Source: Methanothrix sp.
GTDB taxonomy: Archaea; Halobacteriota; Methanosarcinia; Methanotrichales; Methanotrichaceae
DNA length: 64,000 nucleotides
Assembly (NCBI RefSeq): GCF_016706325.1
Contig: NZ_JADJJX010000001.1
Span: forward strand, 620,001-684,000
Reading direction: 5' to 3'
This document shows, in pieces, positions 1 through 7,144 of this stretch. Under the pieces are notes generated by a model, which was given only the letters and a program-made list of their open reading frames with translations, ran no database searches and was not told the origin of the DNA. The position numbers and the translations under genes were made by a program. The stretch's first letter is position 1; every line of letters starts with the position of its first letter.

Positions 1-265
1 CGAACGAATTGAACTCGCCGCTTGCAGGAGAGTAGCTCTTTTCTATGGATGAGACATAGATCAGGGCATTCTTTATGTCTATTGCATCCTCGAACCACTT
101 GAGCTTCTTTTCATCTTCGCCCTCGGCTATGATCTTCACCCTGCCGTCCTTCAGATTCTCTATCATGCCCTTCAGGCCAAGAGCATTTGCTATATCGACT
201 ACCCTGGCTCGATATCCGACCTCCTGGACCTTCCCGGAGACGTATGCTGTAAACCTCATCGTCAT
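1..265 (-). CDS. Acylphosphatase-domain protein, copy 1 (cut by window edge)
   Basis: The reading frame starts at the ATG at 263-265 and stays open to the left edge, so the C-terminal part is missing. The protein has the acylphosphatase signature: VQEVGYR with the catalytic Arg at residue 19, and ENLKDG with the catalytic Asn at residue 37. The 18-residue spacing matches classical acylphosphatases, which hydrolyse acyl phosphates in the cytoplasm. The usual Gly after VQ is Glu. It is nearly identical to the copies at 2035-2382 and 3098-3443. Those two continue into a heptad-repeat coiled coil, so this copy probably does too, outside the window. Confidence 0.75.
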   Translation of the reverse strand, partial: MTMRFTAYVSGKVQEVGYRARVVDIANALGLKGMIENLKDGRVKIIAEGEDEKKLKWFEDAIDIKNALIYVSSIEKSYSPASGEFNSF

Positions 266-290
266 CTATAATCTCACGCTCTTTGTATTT

Positions 291-364
291 GGCTTTATCT
301 ATGAAGGCGCCGATGTTCGAGTATGCTCTCTTCTGCCCGGCCATCCCAAACGGGCTCCTCCCCT
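291..364 (-). pseudogene. Short wecB 3'-end remnant, copy 1
   Basis: Between the acylphosphatase start and the GC-rich repeat lies a short stretch that on the minus strand reads PFGMAGQKRAYSN. It matches the end of the larger UDP-GlcNAc 2-epimerase remnant at 3470-3722 (PFGMTGNREHN). The central part of that remnant is missing here. I read it as an internally deleted piece of the same sequence, not a gene. Confidence 0.4.
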
Positions 365-566
365 TGAACCGGTCAGGGCCAGGGCCTGATGCCGGCCTCC
401 AACCCCTGGAGCTCGAGCGGCCCCGGTGGCCCGGACATCCTCATCGCTCTGGGGTGAAAAGAAAGAATCACAGAGCTCTCTGTCTCCTTGTACCTCTGTA
501 TTTCGCTGGACTGAAGCACAGAGAAGATAATTTATGTCTGATCTTACAGATAAAAATTCAGCGAAG
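365..566. repeat. ~200-bp GC-rich repeat R, copy 1
   Basis: First of three copies (also 1509-1715 and 2493-2694) of a non-coding block. It opens with a GC-rich half containing agggcctgatgcc, passes through a 14-bp palindrome acagagctctctgt, and ends in an AT-rich tail with gaagcacagagaagataat and attcagcgaag. In the minus direction its GC-rich end runs into the wecB-like motif ALALTGS. No transposase or clear target-site duplication is seen. Here its AT-rich end abuts the truncated PIN gene. Confidence 0.75.
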
Positions 567-573
567 CGCAAGA

Positions 574-867
574 TCACACTGCCGATGGAGATCTCCTCGT
601 TGAAGGCTGGCAGAATTGCACGGTGCTATCCGTTGAGATTTCCTTAAACGCTTTGAGATCATCTCGGTCCATTGTGATAACCGGAAGCTGTTTGAAGATC
701 CGGTCAGGAAAGGAATAACCGGCATGCTTAGCCCTCATGAGCTCTGCGTAAACTGAGTTGGTTATACAGAAGTTCGCATCCGGGAAGGCTTTAATCAAGA
801 TATCAATGCGATCGACCTTGGCAAGCATGCTTGCTACATCGCAATCGATGATAATCATCGTCGTCAT
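574..867 (-). pseudogene. PIN-domain toxin, C-terminally truncated
   Basis: The protein begins MIIIDCDVASMLAK, with the first conserved acidic residue of PIN-domain ribonucleases, followed by NSVYAELMRA with the conserved Glu. It resembles VapC-like toxins up to about residue 76. The last 20 or so residues (STRRSPSAV) are unrelated, and the second half of the PIN domain with its remaining acidic residues is missing. The break coincides with the edge of repeat R copy 1. It overlaps the upstream UPF0175 gene by four bases (ATGA), a typical antitoxin-toxin arrangement. It is probably inactive. Confidence 0.65.
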
Positions 868-1178
868 ATGAGGCCCAATCTGGCCAGTCGGAACAGGCTC
901 TCCTCATCCGTCCCACCTACCTCGACTTTAATGGACCTGGAGGCCAGCACGTCCTTAAACTCTTCCATGCAAAGCCCCGCTATTTCAGCAGCCTTCCACA
1001 GGCTGACCTTCTCATTCTTGTAAAGATCAATAGCTATCTCGATTCGGAGGCCCGGCTTCATATATAATAGAGCTCTTAATGCATCCTTCAATAGCTCCTC
1101 TCGGGACTTATAAATCTCAGTTCGCATCAGAGCATCAATTTCGTCATTCGCAGATGCCATTGTCAGGTACAACTCCAT
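864..1178 (-). CDS. UPF0175 family antitoxin-like protein
   Basis: About 104 residues. The N-terminal half (IDALMRTEIYKSREELLKDA) and the HTH-like centre (KVSLWKAAEIAGLCMEEF) match the UPF0175 family of small helical proteins, which are commonly paired with PIN-domain toxins. The 4-base overlap with the PIN gene downstream supports co-transcription as a toxin-antitoxin unit. The Met at 1178 matches usual family length. An in-frame GTG at 1223 lies about 25 bases after the TATA-like box at 1247-1255 and could give a leaderless, 15-residue longer form. Confidence 0.7.
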   Translation of the reverse strand: MELYLTMASANDEIDALMRTEIYKSREELLKDALRALLYMKPGLRIEIAIDLYKNEKVSLWKAAEIAGLCMEEFKDVLASRSIKVEVGGTDEESLFRLARLGLI

Positions 1179-1246
1179 GTATGAATGACCATAAGATCGA
1201 TCCCATCTATCATGAGCGCTCACGAATACTTAATTGGCTCTTGATC

Positions 1247-1255
1247 ATTTATAAA
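1247..1255 (-). promoter_or_regulatory. TATA-like box of the UPF0175/PIN unit
   Basis: On the minus strand the sequence reads ctttataaatg, a good archaeal TATA box. It predicts a start of transcription near 1223-1228. Confidence 0.5.
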
Positions 1256-1282
1256 GGTTCATGAAAGAATTATCATACATGG

Positions 1283-1508
1283 TCAATTTCTGAGATGCTC
1301 AACGATAATCTTTCCCGCTCTGCCGCCTCCAAACGGATTCTTCCACCAATTCCCCTGCTGCATCATCCGCTTTGCATTCTCAACCATCCGCAGAGCATCG
1401 GCCCCAGCAAGAACGTTGGACTTTACCCCCAAGATCTCCGGCCTCTCTGTGTTATCCCGCAGGGTCACCCAGGGCACGCCCAGGATACAGGCCTCCCTGC
1501 ACTCCGCC
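1283..1508 (-). pseudogene. wecB (UDP-GlcNAc 2-epimerase) 3'-end remnant, copy 2
   Basis: The minus-strand frame encodes REACILGVPWVTLRDNTERPE followed by NVLAGAD and a tail NPFGGGRAGKIIVEHL. These are the C-terminal motifs of the non-hydrolysing UDP-N-acetylglucosamine 2-epimerase family (EACILGVPCVTLRDNTERPETVEVGAN, then NPFGDGKA). Only about the last 75 of some 370 residues are present. Upstream it fuses to repeat R, which supplies ALALVGSGGVQ, resembling the epimerase LVLTDSGGVQ. It has the best-preserved natural C-terminus of the five remnants. Confidence 0.65.
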
Positions 1509-1715
1509 CGAACCGACCAGAGCCAGGGCCTGATGCCAGCCACCCACCCACCCCTGGAGCCCGAGCGGCCCCGGTGGGCCGGACGCCCTCATCGCTCCGG
1601 GATGAAAAGAAAGGAGCACAGAGCTCTCTGTATCCTTGTGCCTCTCTGTTTTCACCGGACTGAAGCACAGAGAAGATAATTTATGTCTGATCTTACAGAT
1701 GAAAATTCAGCGAAG
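1509..1715. repeat. ~200-bp GC-rich repeat R, copy 2
   Basis: Second copy of the block described at 365-566. It joins wecB remnant copy 2 on one side and the 3' end of the coiled-coil gene at 1719 on the other. It differs from the other copies by small indels and scattered substitutions. Confidence 0.75.
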
Positions 1716-1718
1716 AGC

Positions 1719-2084
1719 CTAGATTATACCTTTCGCTTTAAGGGCAGATTTAACCTCGGCCATGTCTCTCTTCAACTCGACAATGCCCATTTCAAGTGCC
1801 CGATCCATCTTCCGGTTCACATATTTGACTTCGATAATAAGATTATCTTGTTTTCTGAGCATCTGATCCTGCTTGCTGAGCATCTGGTCTTGTTTGCTTA
1901 GCATTTGATCCTGCTTGCCAAGCATTTGGTCCATCTTGCCGCTCAGGTTATCGTTCATGCTTCTGACTTCATCAAGAAGCTCATCCTGCTTGCTGAGCAT
2001 CTGGTCAATCTTGCCGCCCAGGTTATCGTTCATCTTATTGACTGCAGAGATAAGCTCTTTTAGGTAGCCTGCCGCTGTGTCCAA
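1719..2084 (-). CDS. Heptad-repeat coiled-coil protein, copy 2
   Basis: 121 residues built on a 7-residue unit, (S/G)KQDQML, in two blocks separated by DEVRSMNDNLSGKMD. The block nearer the C-terminus has about five units. The perfect heptad spacing with Met/Leu suggests a long parallel coiled coil. The frame begins inside the acylphosphatase gene at 2035-2382 and is displaced by one base relative to it. Removing the single base near 2103 would fuse the two as one protein (…VAGETDTRLDTAAG…). It is therefore probably the C-terminal half of an acylphosphatase-coiled-coil protein, not an independent gene. Confidence 0.6.
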   Translation of the reverse strand: MDTAAGYLKELISAVNKMNDNLGGKIDQMLSKQDELLDEVRSMNDNLSGKMDQMLGKQDQMLSKQDQMLSKQDQMLRKQDNLIIEVKYVNRKMDRALEMGIVELKRDMAEVKSALKAKGII

Positions 2085-2382
2085 CCTTGTGTCGGTCTCC
2101 CCTTGCCACCAGCTTGCCGAACGAATTGAACTCGCCGCTTGCAGGAGAGTAGCTCTTTTCTATGGATGAGACATAGATCAAGGCATTCTTTATGTCTATT
2201 GCATCCTCGAACCACCTGAGCTTCTTTTCATCTTCGCCCTCGGCTATGATCTTCACCCTGCCGTCCTTCAGATTCTCTATCATGCCCGTCAGGCCAAGAG
2301 CATTGGCTATATCGACTATCCTGGCTCGATATCCGACCTCCTGGACCTTCCCGGAGACGTATGCTGTAAACCTCATCGTCAT
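2035..2382 (-). CDS. Acylphosphatase-domain protein, copy 2 (frame breaks before its coiled coil)
   Basis: Residues 1-90 form an acylphosphatase domain with Arg19 and Asn37 in the right places. After FGKLVARGD the frame runs into an unrelated tail (RHKVGHSGRLPKRAYLCSQ) and stops. The +1 frame carries the coiled coil at 1719-2084. The same displacement occurs in copy 3, although the local bases differ. Either both copies are broken, or the shift is real (overlapping genes or ribosomal frameshifting), or it reflects base-call errors. The enzyme domain itself appears complete. Confidence 0.65.
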   Translation of the reverse strand: MTMRFTAYVSGKVQEVGYRARIVDIANALGLTGMIENLKDGRVKIIAEGEDEKKLRWFEDAIDIKNALIYVSSIEKSYSPASGEFNSFGKLVARGDRHKVGHSGRLPKRAYLCSQ

Positions 2383-2409
2383 CTACAATCTCACGCTCTT
2401 TGTATTTGG

Positions 2410-2492
2410 CTTTATCTATGAAGGCGCAGATGTTCGATTATGCTCTCTGTTGCCCGTCATCCCAAAACGGGCTCCTCCCCCTGCACCCCTCC
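2410..2492 (-). pseudogene. Short wecB 3'-end remnant, copy 3
   Basis: On the minus strand GSGGVQ from the edge of repeat R is joined almost directly to a stretch matching PFGMTGNREHNRTSAP from the longer remnant at 3470-3722. The REACILG…TERPE core is absent. It is the same deletion form as the piece at 291-364, which suggests that the block R + short wecB + acylphosphatase was duplicated as a unit. Confidence 0.4.
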
Positions 2493-2694
2493 TGAACCGG
2501 CCAGAGCCAGGGCCTGATGCCAGCCTCCCACCCCTGGAGCCCGAGCGGCCCCAGTGGGCCGGACGCCTTCATCGCTCCGGGGTGAAAAGAAAGAATCACA
2601 GAGCTCTCTGTCTCCTTGTGCCTCTCCGCCTTCGCCGGACTGAAGCACAGAGAAGATAATTATGCCCGATCTCACAGATAAAAATTCAGCGAAG
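2493..2694. repeat. ~200-bp GC-rich repeat R, copy 3
   Basis: Third copy of the block described at 365-566. It lies directly after the 3' end of the coiled-coil gene at 2698, the same setting as copy 2. Confidence 0.75.
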
Positions 2695-2697
2695 AGC

Positions 2698-3147
2698 CTA
2701 GATTATACCTTTCGCTTTAAGGGCAGACTTAACCTCGGCCATGTCGCTCTTCAACTGGACAATGCCCGTTTCAAGTACCCGATCCATCTTCCGGTTCGCA
2801 TCTTTGACTTCGATAATAAGACCATCCTGTTTGTCTAGCATTTGATCCTGTTTGTCTAGCATTTGATCCTGTTTGTCTAGCATTTGATCCTGTTTGTCTA
2901 GCATTTGATCCTGCTTGCCAAGCATTTGGTCCATCTTGCCGCTCAGGTTATCGTTCATGCTTCTGACTTCATCAAGAAGCTCATCCTGCTTGCCAAGCAT
3001 CTGATCCTGCTTGCTGAGCATCTGATCTTGCTTGTTGAGCATCTGATCTTGCTTGCTGAGCATCTGATCCATCTTGCCGCCCAGGTTCTCGTTCATCTTA
3101 TTGACGGCAGAGATAAGCTCTTTTAGGTAGCCTGCCGCTGTATCCAA
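2698..3147 (-). CDS. Heptad-repeat coiled-coil protein, copy 3
   Basis: 149 residues, the same architecture as 1719-2084 but with 28 more residues, exactly four more heptads. The block after DNLS contains four nearly identical 21-bp units (encoding DKQDQML) between 2830 and 2910. This is typical of slippage or unequal recombination. As in copy 2, the frame is displaced by one base from the acylphosphatase frame upstream. A five-A run (3163-3167, read on the minus strand) is the likely site: four As would fuse the frames (VAKGDHTRLD). Confidence 0.6.
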   Translation of the reverse strand: MDTAAGYLKELISAVNKMNENLGGKMDQMLSKQDQMLNKQDQMLSKQDQMLGKQDELLDEVRSMNDNLSGKMDQMLGKQDQMLDKQDQMLDKQDQMLDKQDQMLDKQDGLIIEVKDANRKMDRVLETGIVQLKSDMAEVKSALKAKGII

Positions 3148-3443
3148 CCTTGTGTGGTCTCCTTTTTGCCACCAGCTTGCCGAACGAATTGAACTCGCCG
3201 CTTGCAGGAGAGTAGCTCTTTTCTATGGATGAGACATAGATCAGGGCATTCTTTATGTCTATTGCATCCTCGAACCACCTGAGCTTCTTTTCATCTTCGC
3301 CCTCGGCTATGATCTTCACCCTGCCGTCCTTCAGATTCTCTATCATGCCCTTCAGGCCAAGAGCATTGGCTATATCGACTACCCTGGCTCGATATCCGAC
3401 CTCCTGACCTTCCGGAGACGTATGCTGTGAACCTCATCGTCAT
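3098..3443 (-). pseudogene. Acylphosphatase-domain gene, copy 3 (broken N-terminus)
   Basis: It aligns along its whole length with copies 1 and 2. Two single-base deletions near 3404-3414 (tcctgacc for tcctggacc, tccggag for tcccggag) break the frame between the start codon and the catalytic Arg. The remaining frame from MIENLKDG onwards is intact, ends in the same displaced tail as copy 2 and overlaps the coiled-coil frame by 50 bases. Confidence 0.65.
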
Positions 3444-3469
3444 CTACAATCTCACGCTCTTTGTGTTTG

Positions 3470-3722
3470 GCTTTATCTGCGAAGGCGCAGATGTTCGATT
3501 ATGCTCTCTGTTGCCCGTCATCCCAAACGGGCCTCCCCCCCCCCTCTGCATCATCAGCATTGCCTTCTTCATCATCTGATGACCACCCGCCCCCGCCAGC
3601 ACATTGGCCCCCACCTCGATCGTCTCCGGCCTCTCTGTGTTATCCCGCAAGGTCACGCAGGGCATGCCAAGGATGCAGGCCTCCCTCTGCACCCACTCCT
3701 GAATCGGTCAGAACCAGCCGGG
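3470..3722 (-). pseudogene. wecB 3'-end remnant, copy 4
   Basis: The minus strand encodes RLVLTDSG, then after a one-base shift VQREACILGMPCVTLRDN, then ERPETIEVGANVLAGAG, all diagnostic of the C-terminal third of UDP-GlcNAc 2-epimerases. The tail is degenerate. Unlike copies 1-3 it is not fused to repeat R. It starts four bases after the dead HicB-like gene. Confidence 0.65.
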
Positions 3723-3725
3723 ACG

Positions 3726-3938
3726 TTAAGCCTCTACTTCCACCATCCTTTCACTGCCTTTGGTCAGGGCTCTATCGCCAAGCACATCCAGACAGCCCAG
3801 TATAGCATCCTCGGTCATTTACTGGCCCTCTTCAACGTTTCTTCCTTATGAGACGCAGCCTGGAAGAGATGAGCATTCTACAACCAACTGGCCATCTTCC
3901 CCATTGCTGATAACGACCTTAAACCGCAAAAACTCCAC
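3726..3938 (-). pseudogene. HicB-like antitoxin remnant with two in-frame stops
   Basis: Reading from a GTG at 3936-3938, one frame of 71 codons encodes FKVVISNGEDGQLVVECSS followed by LPGCVS. This matches the HicB antitoxin fold (typical FxVVIEKGEDGYYVAECPALPGCVSQG). It continues through two TAA codons (the first where CAA, Gln, is expected) to MTEDAILGCLDVL and ends in VEVEA, also HicB-like. No HicA partner is visible. Keeping one frame over 213 bases with only nonsense changes points to recent inactivation. Confidence 0.5.
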
Positions 3939-4174
3939 TGAAATAGGATTCTAAAGGCTAAACAACCTTCTCACAAAAGGGCAAAACCATGCCAAATTGA
4001 TCCATAGGACGAGAGCAGAGAAGGCCAGCAGGGATCACGCTGCAGTTCGGGCATAGGTGTTGGCACTCGCAGATCACCGTGACCTTCTTGATGACCTCCG
4101 GCCATGTCCCGAGGATTGCAACGATTATGTCGCTTTATCGCCTCTCATCTACCCGACCTAAACCCAGCCCGCAC
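3939..4174. other. 236-bp spacer with a possible degenerate Cys-rich ORF
   Basis: On the minus strand an open frame without a good start, about 4150 to 3955, contains CECQHLCPNC followed by VIPAGLLC. The cysteine pattern looks metal-binding, but I recognise no family. It may be a remnant. Confidence 0.25.
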
Positions 4175-5107
4175 TTACACCGACTCCACCCTCGCCTTTC
4201 TCGGCCTCTCGATCTCGAGCTTCCTTATCGACTGGTCGATCAGCCTGGATATGGCATGCAATATAATCCCAGTAAATGCCATGAACGACCCTACCAGCGT
4301 CAGCAGTATCATCAGCAGTGTGAGCCCATAGCTAAGCTGCCCACCATGATAAAATACTCGCAACAGCTCAAGCCCGATCCCGATTCCCACCGCCGCCAGA
4401 GCAGTTCCCGGCAAGGTGAAATAATACAGCGGACGGCGCAGCTCCATATCCTGCAGCAGTATCAATAGTATCTTGACCCCGTGGCTCACCGGGTGCTCTG
4501 TTGAGGCCCTCTGCACATCATATCTACAGTGGATATCCACCTCTTCGACCTTCAGACGGTTGTCCTTGGCCTGCAACAGAATCTCCGAGCCTGCAGACAT
4601 CCCCTGGTTATCGATCCAGATGCAGTCGATCGCCCGCCTTCCGTAGGCCCTAAAGCCACTCTGACTATCGGTCACCTTGATCCCGCCAACCAGATATGTG
4701 GCGATATCAAGCACCTTCATACCTACCTTGCGATAGGCGGGGATATCGCTGCCGTTTCCGTTGCAAAACCGCGAGCCAATCACTAGATCTGCGCCCCTGC
4801 CCAGGCGGGCTAGCAGCTTTGGTATCTCTTCAGGATCATGCTGGCCGTCCGAGTCGATGACAACCATCCTCTCTGCGCCCAAATCCCTGGCAGTCTCAAA
4901 ACAGGTCTGTAAAGCTGCGCCATATCCCCTGTTCTTCATATGGCGGACGACGTGGGCGCCCGAAGACGCGGCAATCTCAGCCGTCCGGTCGGAGCTGCCG
5001 TCGTCGACCACTACGACGCAGTCGACGTGCTTCTTGCAGCCACAAACCATCCTGGCAATGGATTGCTCCTCATTGTAGGCCGGCATGGCCGCGATGGTTA
5101 AACCCAA
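4175..5107 (-). CDS. Family 2 glycosyltransferase, dolichyl-phosphate hexose synthase type
   Basis: About 310 residues. The GT-A domain shows PAYNEEQSI, VVVVDDGSSDRTAEI, NRGYGAAL and the metal-binding DSDGQHDPEE. This is followed by GSR and the SGFRAY motif of polyprenyl-phosphate mannosyl/glucosyltransferases (DPM1/DPG synthase type), which load a lipid carrier for protein or surface glycosylation. Two hydrophobic segments near the C-terminus would anchor it in the membrane. The chosen TTG follows AGGAG by seven bases; GTG at 5116 and ATG at 5086 are alternatives. The frame is open further upstream only because it runs through a wecB remnant. Confidence 0.8.
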   Translation of the reverse strand: MGLTIAAMPAYNEEQSIARMVCGCKKHVDCVVVVDDGSSDRTAEIAASSGAHVVRHMKNRGYGAALQTCFETARDLGAERMVVIDSDGQHDPEEIPKLLARLGRGADLVIGSRFCNGNGSDIPAYRKVGMKVLDIATYLVGGIKVTDSQSGFRAYGRRAIDCIWIDNQGMSAGSEILLQAKDNRLKVEEVDIHCRYDVQRASTEHPVSHGVKILLILLQDMELRRPLYYFTLPGTALAAVGIGIGLELLRVFYHGGQLSYGLTLLMILLTLVGSFMAFTGIILHAISRLIDQSIRKLEIERPRKARVESV

Positions 5108-5189
5108 AAAATCCACTCCTATTTCCGGTAAACATTTGCAGTAACATCCCAGAAATGCAGAACAAAACCAGAGGATGAAAAGCCAAATC

Positions 5190-5345
5190 AACGACATTTG
5201 CCCCCCCACCTCGATCGTCTCCGGCCTCTTGATATCATCCCGCAAAGCCATGCAGGGCACCCTCAGGAACCATGCCTCCTCCCGGCCCCTTGCCGGAGCC
5301 GGCCAGGCCTGCCTGCCACCCAGCTCCAACTGCAAAAGCTCTTAG
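5190..5345 (-). pseudogene. wecB 3'-end remnant, copy 5, fused to a partial repeat R end
   Basis: The minus strand reads REEAWFLRVPCMALRDDIK then RPETIEVGG, the same epimerase motifs as copies 2 and 4. It is preceded by GGRQAWPAPARG, which corresponds at base level to the GC-rich end of repeat R. It ends about 80 bases upstream of the glycosyltransferase start, in the same frame. Confidence 0.55.
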
Positions 5346-6260
5346 GAACCCCACAGAATCAGTGTCCCGGATGCCATGAGGCAAACCCAAAAGCTCTAAA
5401 GGAAGATCAATGATTCTACTCGGGGTTATTGACTATCACTTTGATCTGCTTCTTTTAAGCCTCTCTCTTAAATTGGCATCTTTTTTGGTTAGCTTCCTGA
5501 ATTGATTAGGGGGATGGCTTGAAAGCGAAGGCCTAAACAATATGAAAGGCCTGATAGAAAAGATATCAGGGATCTTCAGATAGCCAAGCCAGAAGCTTAT
5601 CAACATCATCAAAGACCTCATAGCGGCCCCCGGCGATGGCGCGATCTGCAGACTGATAAGTGCACAGGATGGCGATGGATGGCATCAAACGAAAATCTTA
5701 CAGCTATCGCTGAATGGTCAGGCGCCTCTTATCATCCTTGGATGGCTCTTATCACCTATCACAGATGTATTTGAAGCATCCTCAATTCAGCGACCTGCCT
5801 TGTATACCGTCTTAGCCAGTCAGAAGCCAGATACGGGACCTTCTGCAGACTATCCTCGAAGCCTCTCCCGCCCTCACCCTCTTAATTCATATTTATGATC
5901 AGTATTCCATCACTTCAAACTACTTTAAATGCATTACGGTTAGCATTTATTTAGTCCAGAGGGGGGCTGCATTCAACAATCAGATTCATCCGGCCAAATA
6001 AACCCTTTATCTCAGGAAAAAATTATGATTAGAAACTCCTTTGTCCAAAGGCTAATATCGCGATTAATTTTTTATGTCAATCCTCTGAGTGGATAAAAAA
6101 TCGAGCAATTACGATCCGAGGAGGGGAGGGCATGGCGAAGGCAGTCAGCCCCTCTACAGTGGTTTCAAGATATCTGTATTAGTTGAACTTGAAGCCGGCA
6201 AACCACTTTCTCAGATGCATCCGTGAATATGACATCCATCCAATCACATGAAATAGATAG
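5346..6260. other. Long stretch without a convincing gene
   Basis: Over 900 bases with no well-supported gene. A 39-codon minus-strand frame (5566-5685) encodes MPSIAILCTYQSADRAIAGG and then YEVFDDVDKLLAWL. The ending resembles RelB-type antitoxin tails, but there is no clear ribosome site. From about 5880 to 6110 the sequence is AT-rich. Decayed toxin-antitoxin material is possible. Confidence 0.35.
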
Positions 6261-6345
6261 TGCGGGGGATGGGATTCGAACCCACGAACACCTTCGTGAC
6301 TGGACCCTGAATCCAGCGCCTTTGACCTGGCTTGGCAACCCCCGC
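6261..6345 (-). tRNA. tRNA-Leu (anticodon CAG)
   Basis: It folds as a class II tRNA. The acceptor GCGGGGG pairs with CCCCCGC, the anticodon stem CTGGA/TCCAG encloses TTCAGGG with anticodon CAG, and a long variable arm (TCACGAAGGTGTTCG) and a T arm GTGGGTTCGAATCCCAT follow. CCA is not encoded. A TATA-like ttaaatac lies near 6380-6388, about 40 bases upstream. Confidence 0.93.
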
Positions 6346-6541
6346 AAAAGGGTGCAGCCATGTCTCATGCAGTAGTAGTATTTAATGGTATTCGTAGTCC
6401 AGGCGTGATGCGCAGTCCTGAAATGATGTTCTGGCCGGGCATATAGCCAAGCACCCGGCGTTGAGAGGAGAGCAATAGAGGGAAGGGCCGAATAGCACTG
6501 TCATCCCCAAAGGGAGCAGGGACCTCTATATACCTATAAAA

Positions 6542-7093
6542 TTATAAGAACTGTTTCCCGGACTTCTGGCCGATCTCTTCGCAGTCAAAGATAATGCCAC
6601 GCCCCTCCAGCTCAGCCAGCAGCTCCTCCATGAAGACCCCCCGCCCGGGCACATGCTCATGCTCGCAAGCCTCAACCCGCCCGCCCCTATAGCCGCTGCT
6701 CGTGCTGACAACTCCACAGCTCGGGCTGCCGGCTACGCCCACAATACGCACCCGAATTCCCTCTCTTGCTAGCATCTGCAGCAGGTCTGCATATTGGACA
6801 ATAAGCGAGCGGCAGAACAGGCGAAACTGGGGTACATCAAGCTGGTTTCGGGTAACAGCCCAGCGCTCAAGGCCCAGATAGAGCGCCTCCGGGCAGGGCA
6901 ATTGAATCGTCGGCCCGGCTGGAGAGAAGGCCAGAGGATCCAGGCCCTTGACCCGGGTCATAGGATTGAGAAGGCAATGGGCAACGAGAACGATCTCCTG
7001 CCCTCCGTAATCAGTCGGCTCTTCCCTCCTCCGGGCTTGAATGCCCTCCCTTGATGGCAGCATCATAATCGTCAAAGCTCCATTGCGCAACAA
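6542..7093 (-). CDS. DUF523/TudS-related protein
   Basis: 183 residues. Conserved cysteines sit in VLVAHCLLNP, LPCPE and GVAGSPSCGV. These are the three motifs of the DUF523 family, which includes thiouracil desulfurase TudS and binds an iron-sulfur cluster through three cysteines. The C-terminal part (GRGVFMEELLAEL) also fits. The substrate here is unknown. It lies downstream of the PH-domain gene and purP on the same strand, so it may be co-transcribed. The start is uncertain: TTG at 7093, or ATG codons at 7066 and 7063. Confidence 0.65.
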   Translation of the reverse strand: MLRNGALTIMMLPSREGIQARRREEPTDYGGQEIVLVAHCLLNPMTRVKGLDPLAFSPAGPTIQLPCPEALYLGLERWAVTRNQLDVPQFRLFCRSLIVQYADLLQMLAREGIRVRIVGVAGSPSCGVVSTSSGYRGGRVEACEHEHVPGRGVFMEELLAELEGRGIIFDCEEIGQKSGKQFL

Positions 7094-7144
7094 TACATCT
7101 CAGGAAGAGGGGGTCTGGGCCGGCCGGACCCCACCTGCCTGATC

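Noticed and set aside
365..566. Insertion sequence (repeat R)
   Set aside because: No transposase frame, no clear terminal inverted repeats or target duplication; kept only as a repeat.
2192..2659. 155-codon plus-strand ORF over acylphosphatase copy 2 and repeat R
   Set aside because: It is the antisense of the acylphosphatase domain, which has clear catalytic motifs, and continues through non-coding repeat.
5436..5621. 61-codon minus-strand frame in the 5.3-6.2 kb gap
   Set aside because: No homology recognised and no ribosome site; another frame of the same DNA shows a weak RelB-like end instead.
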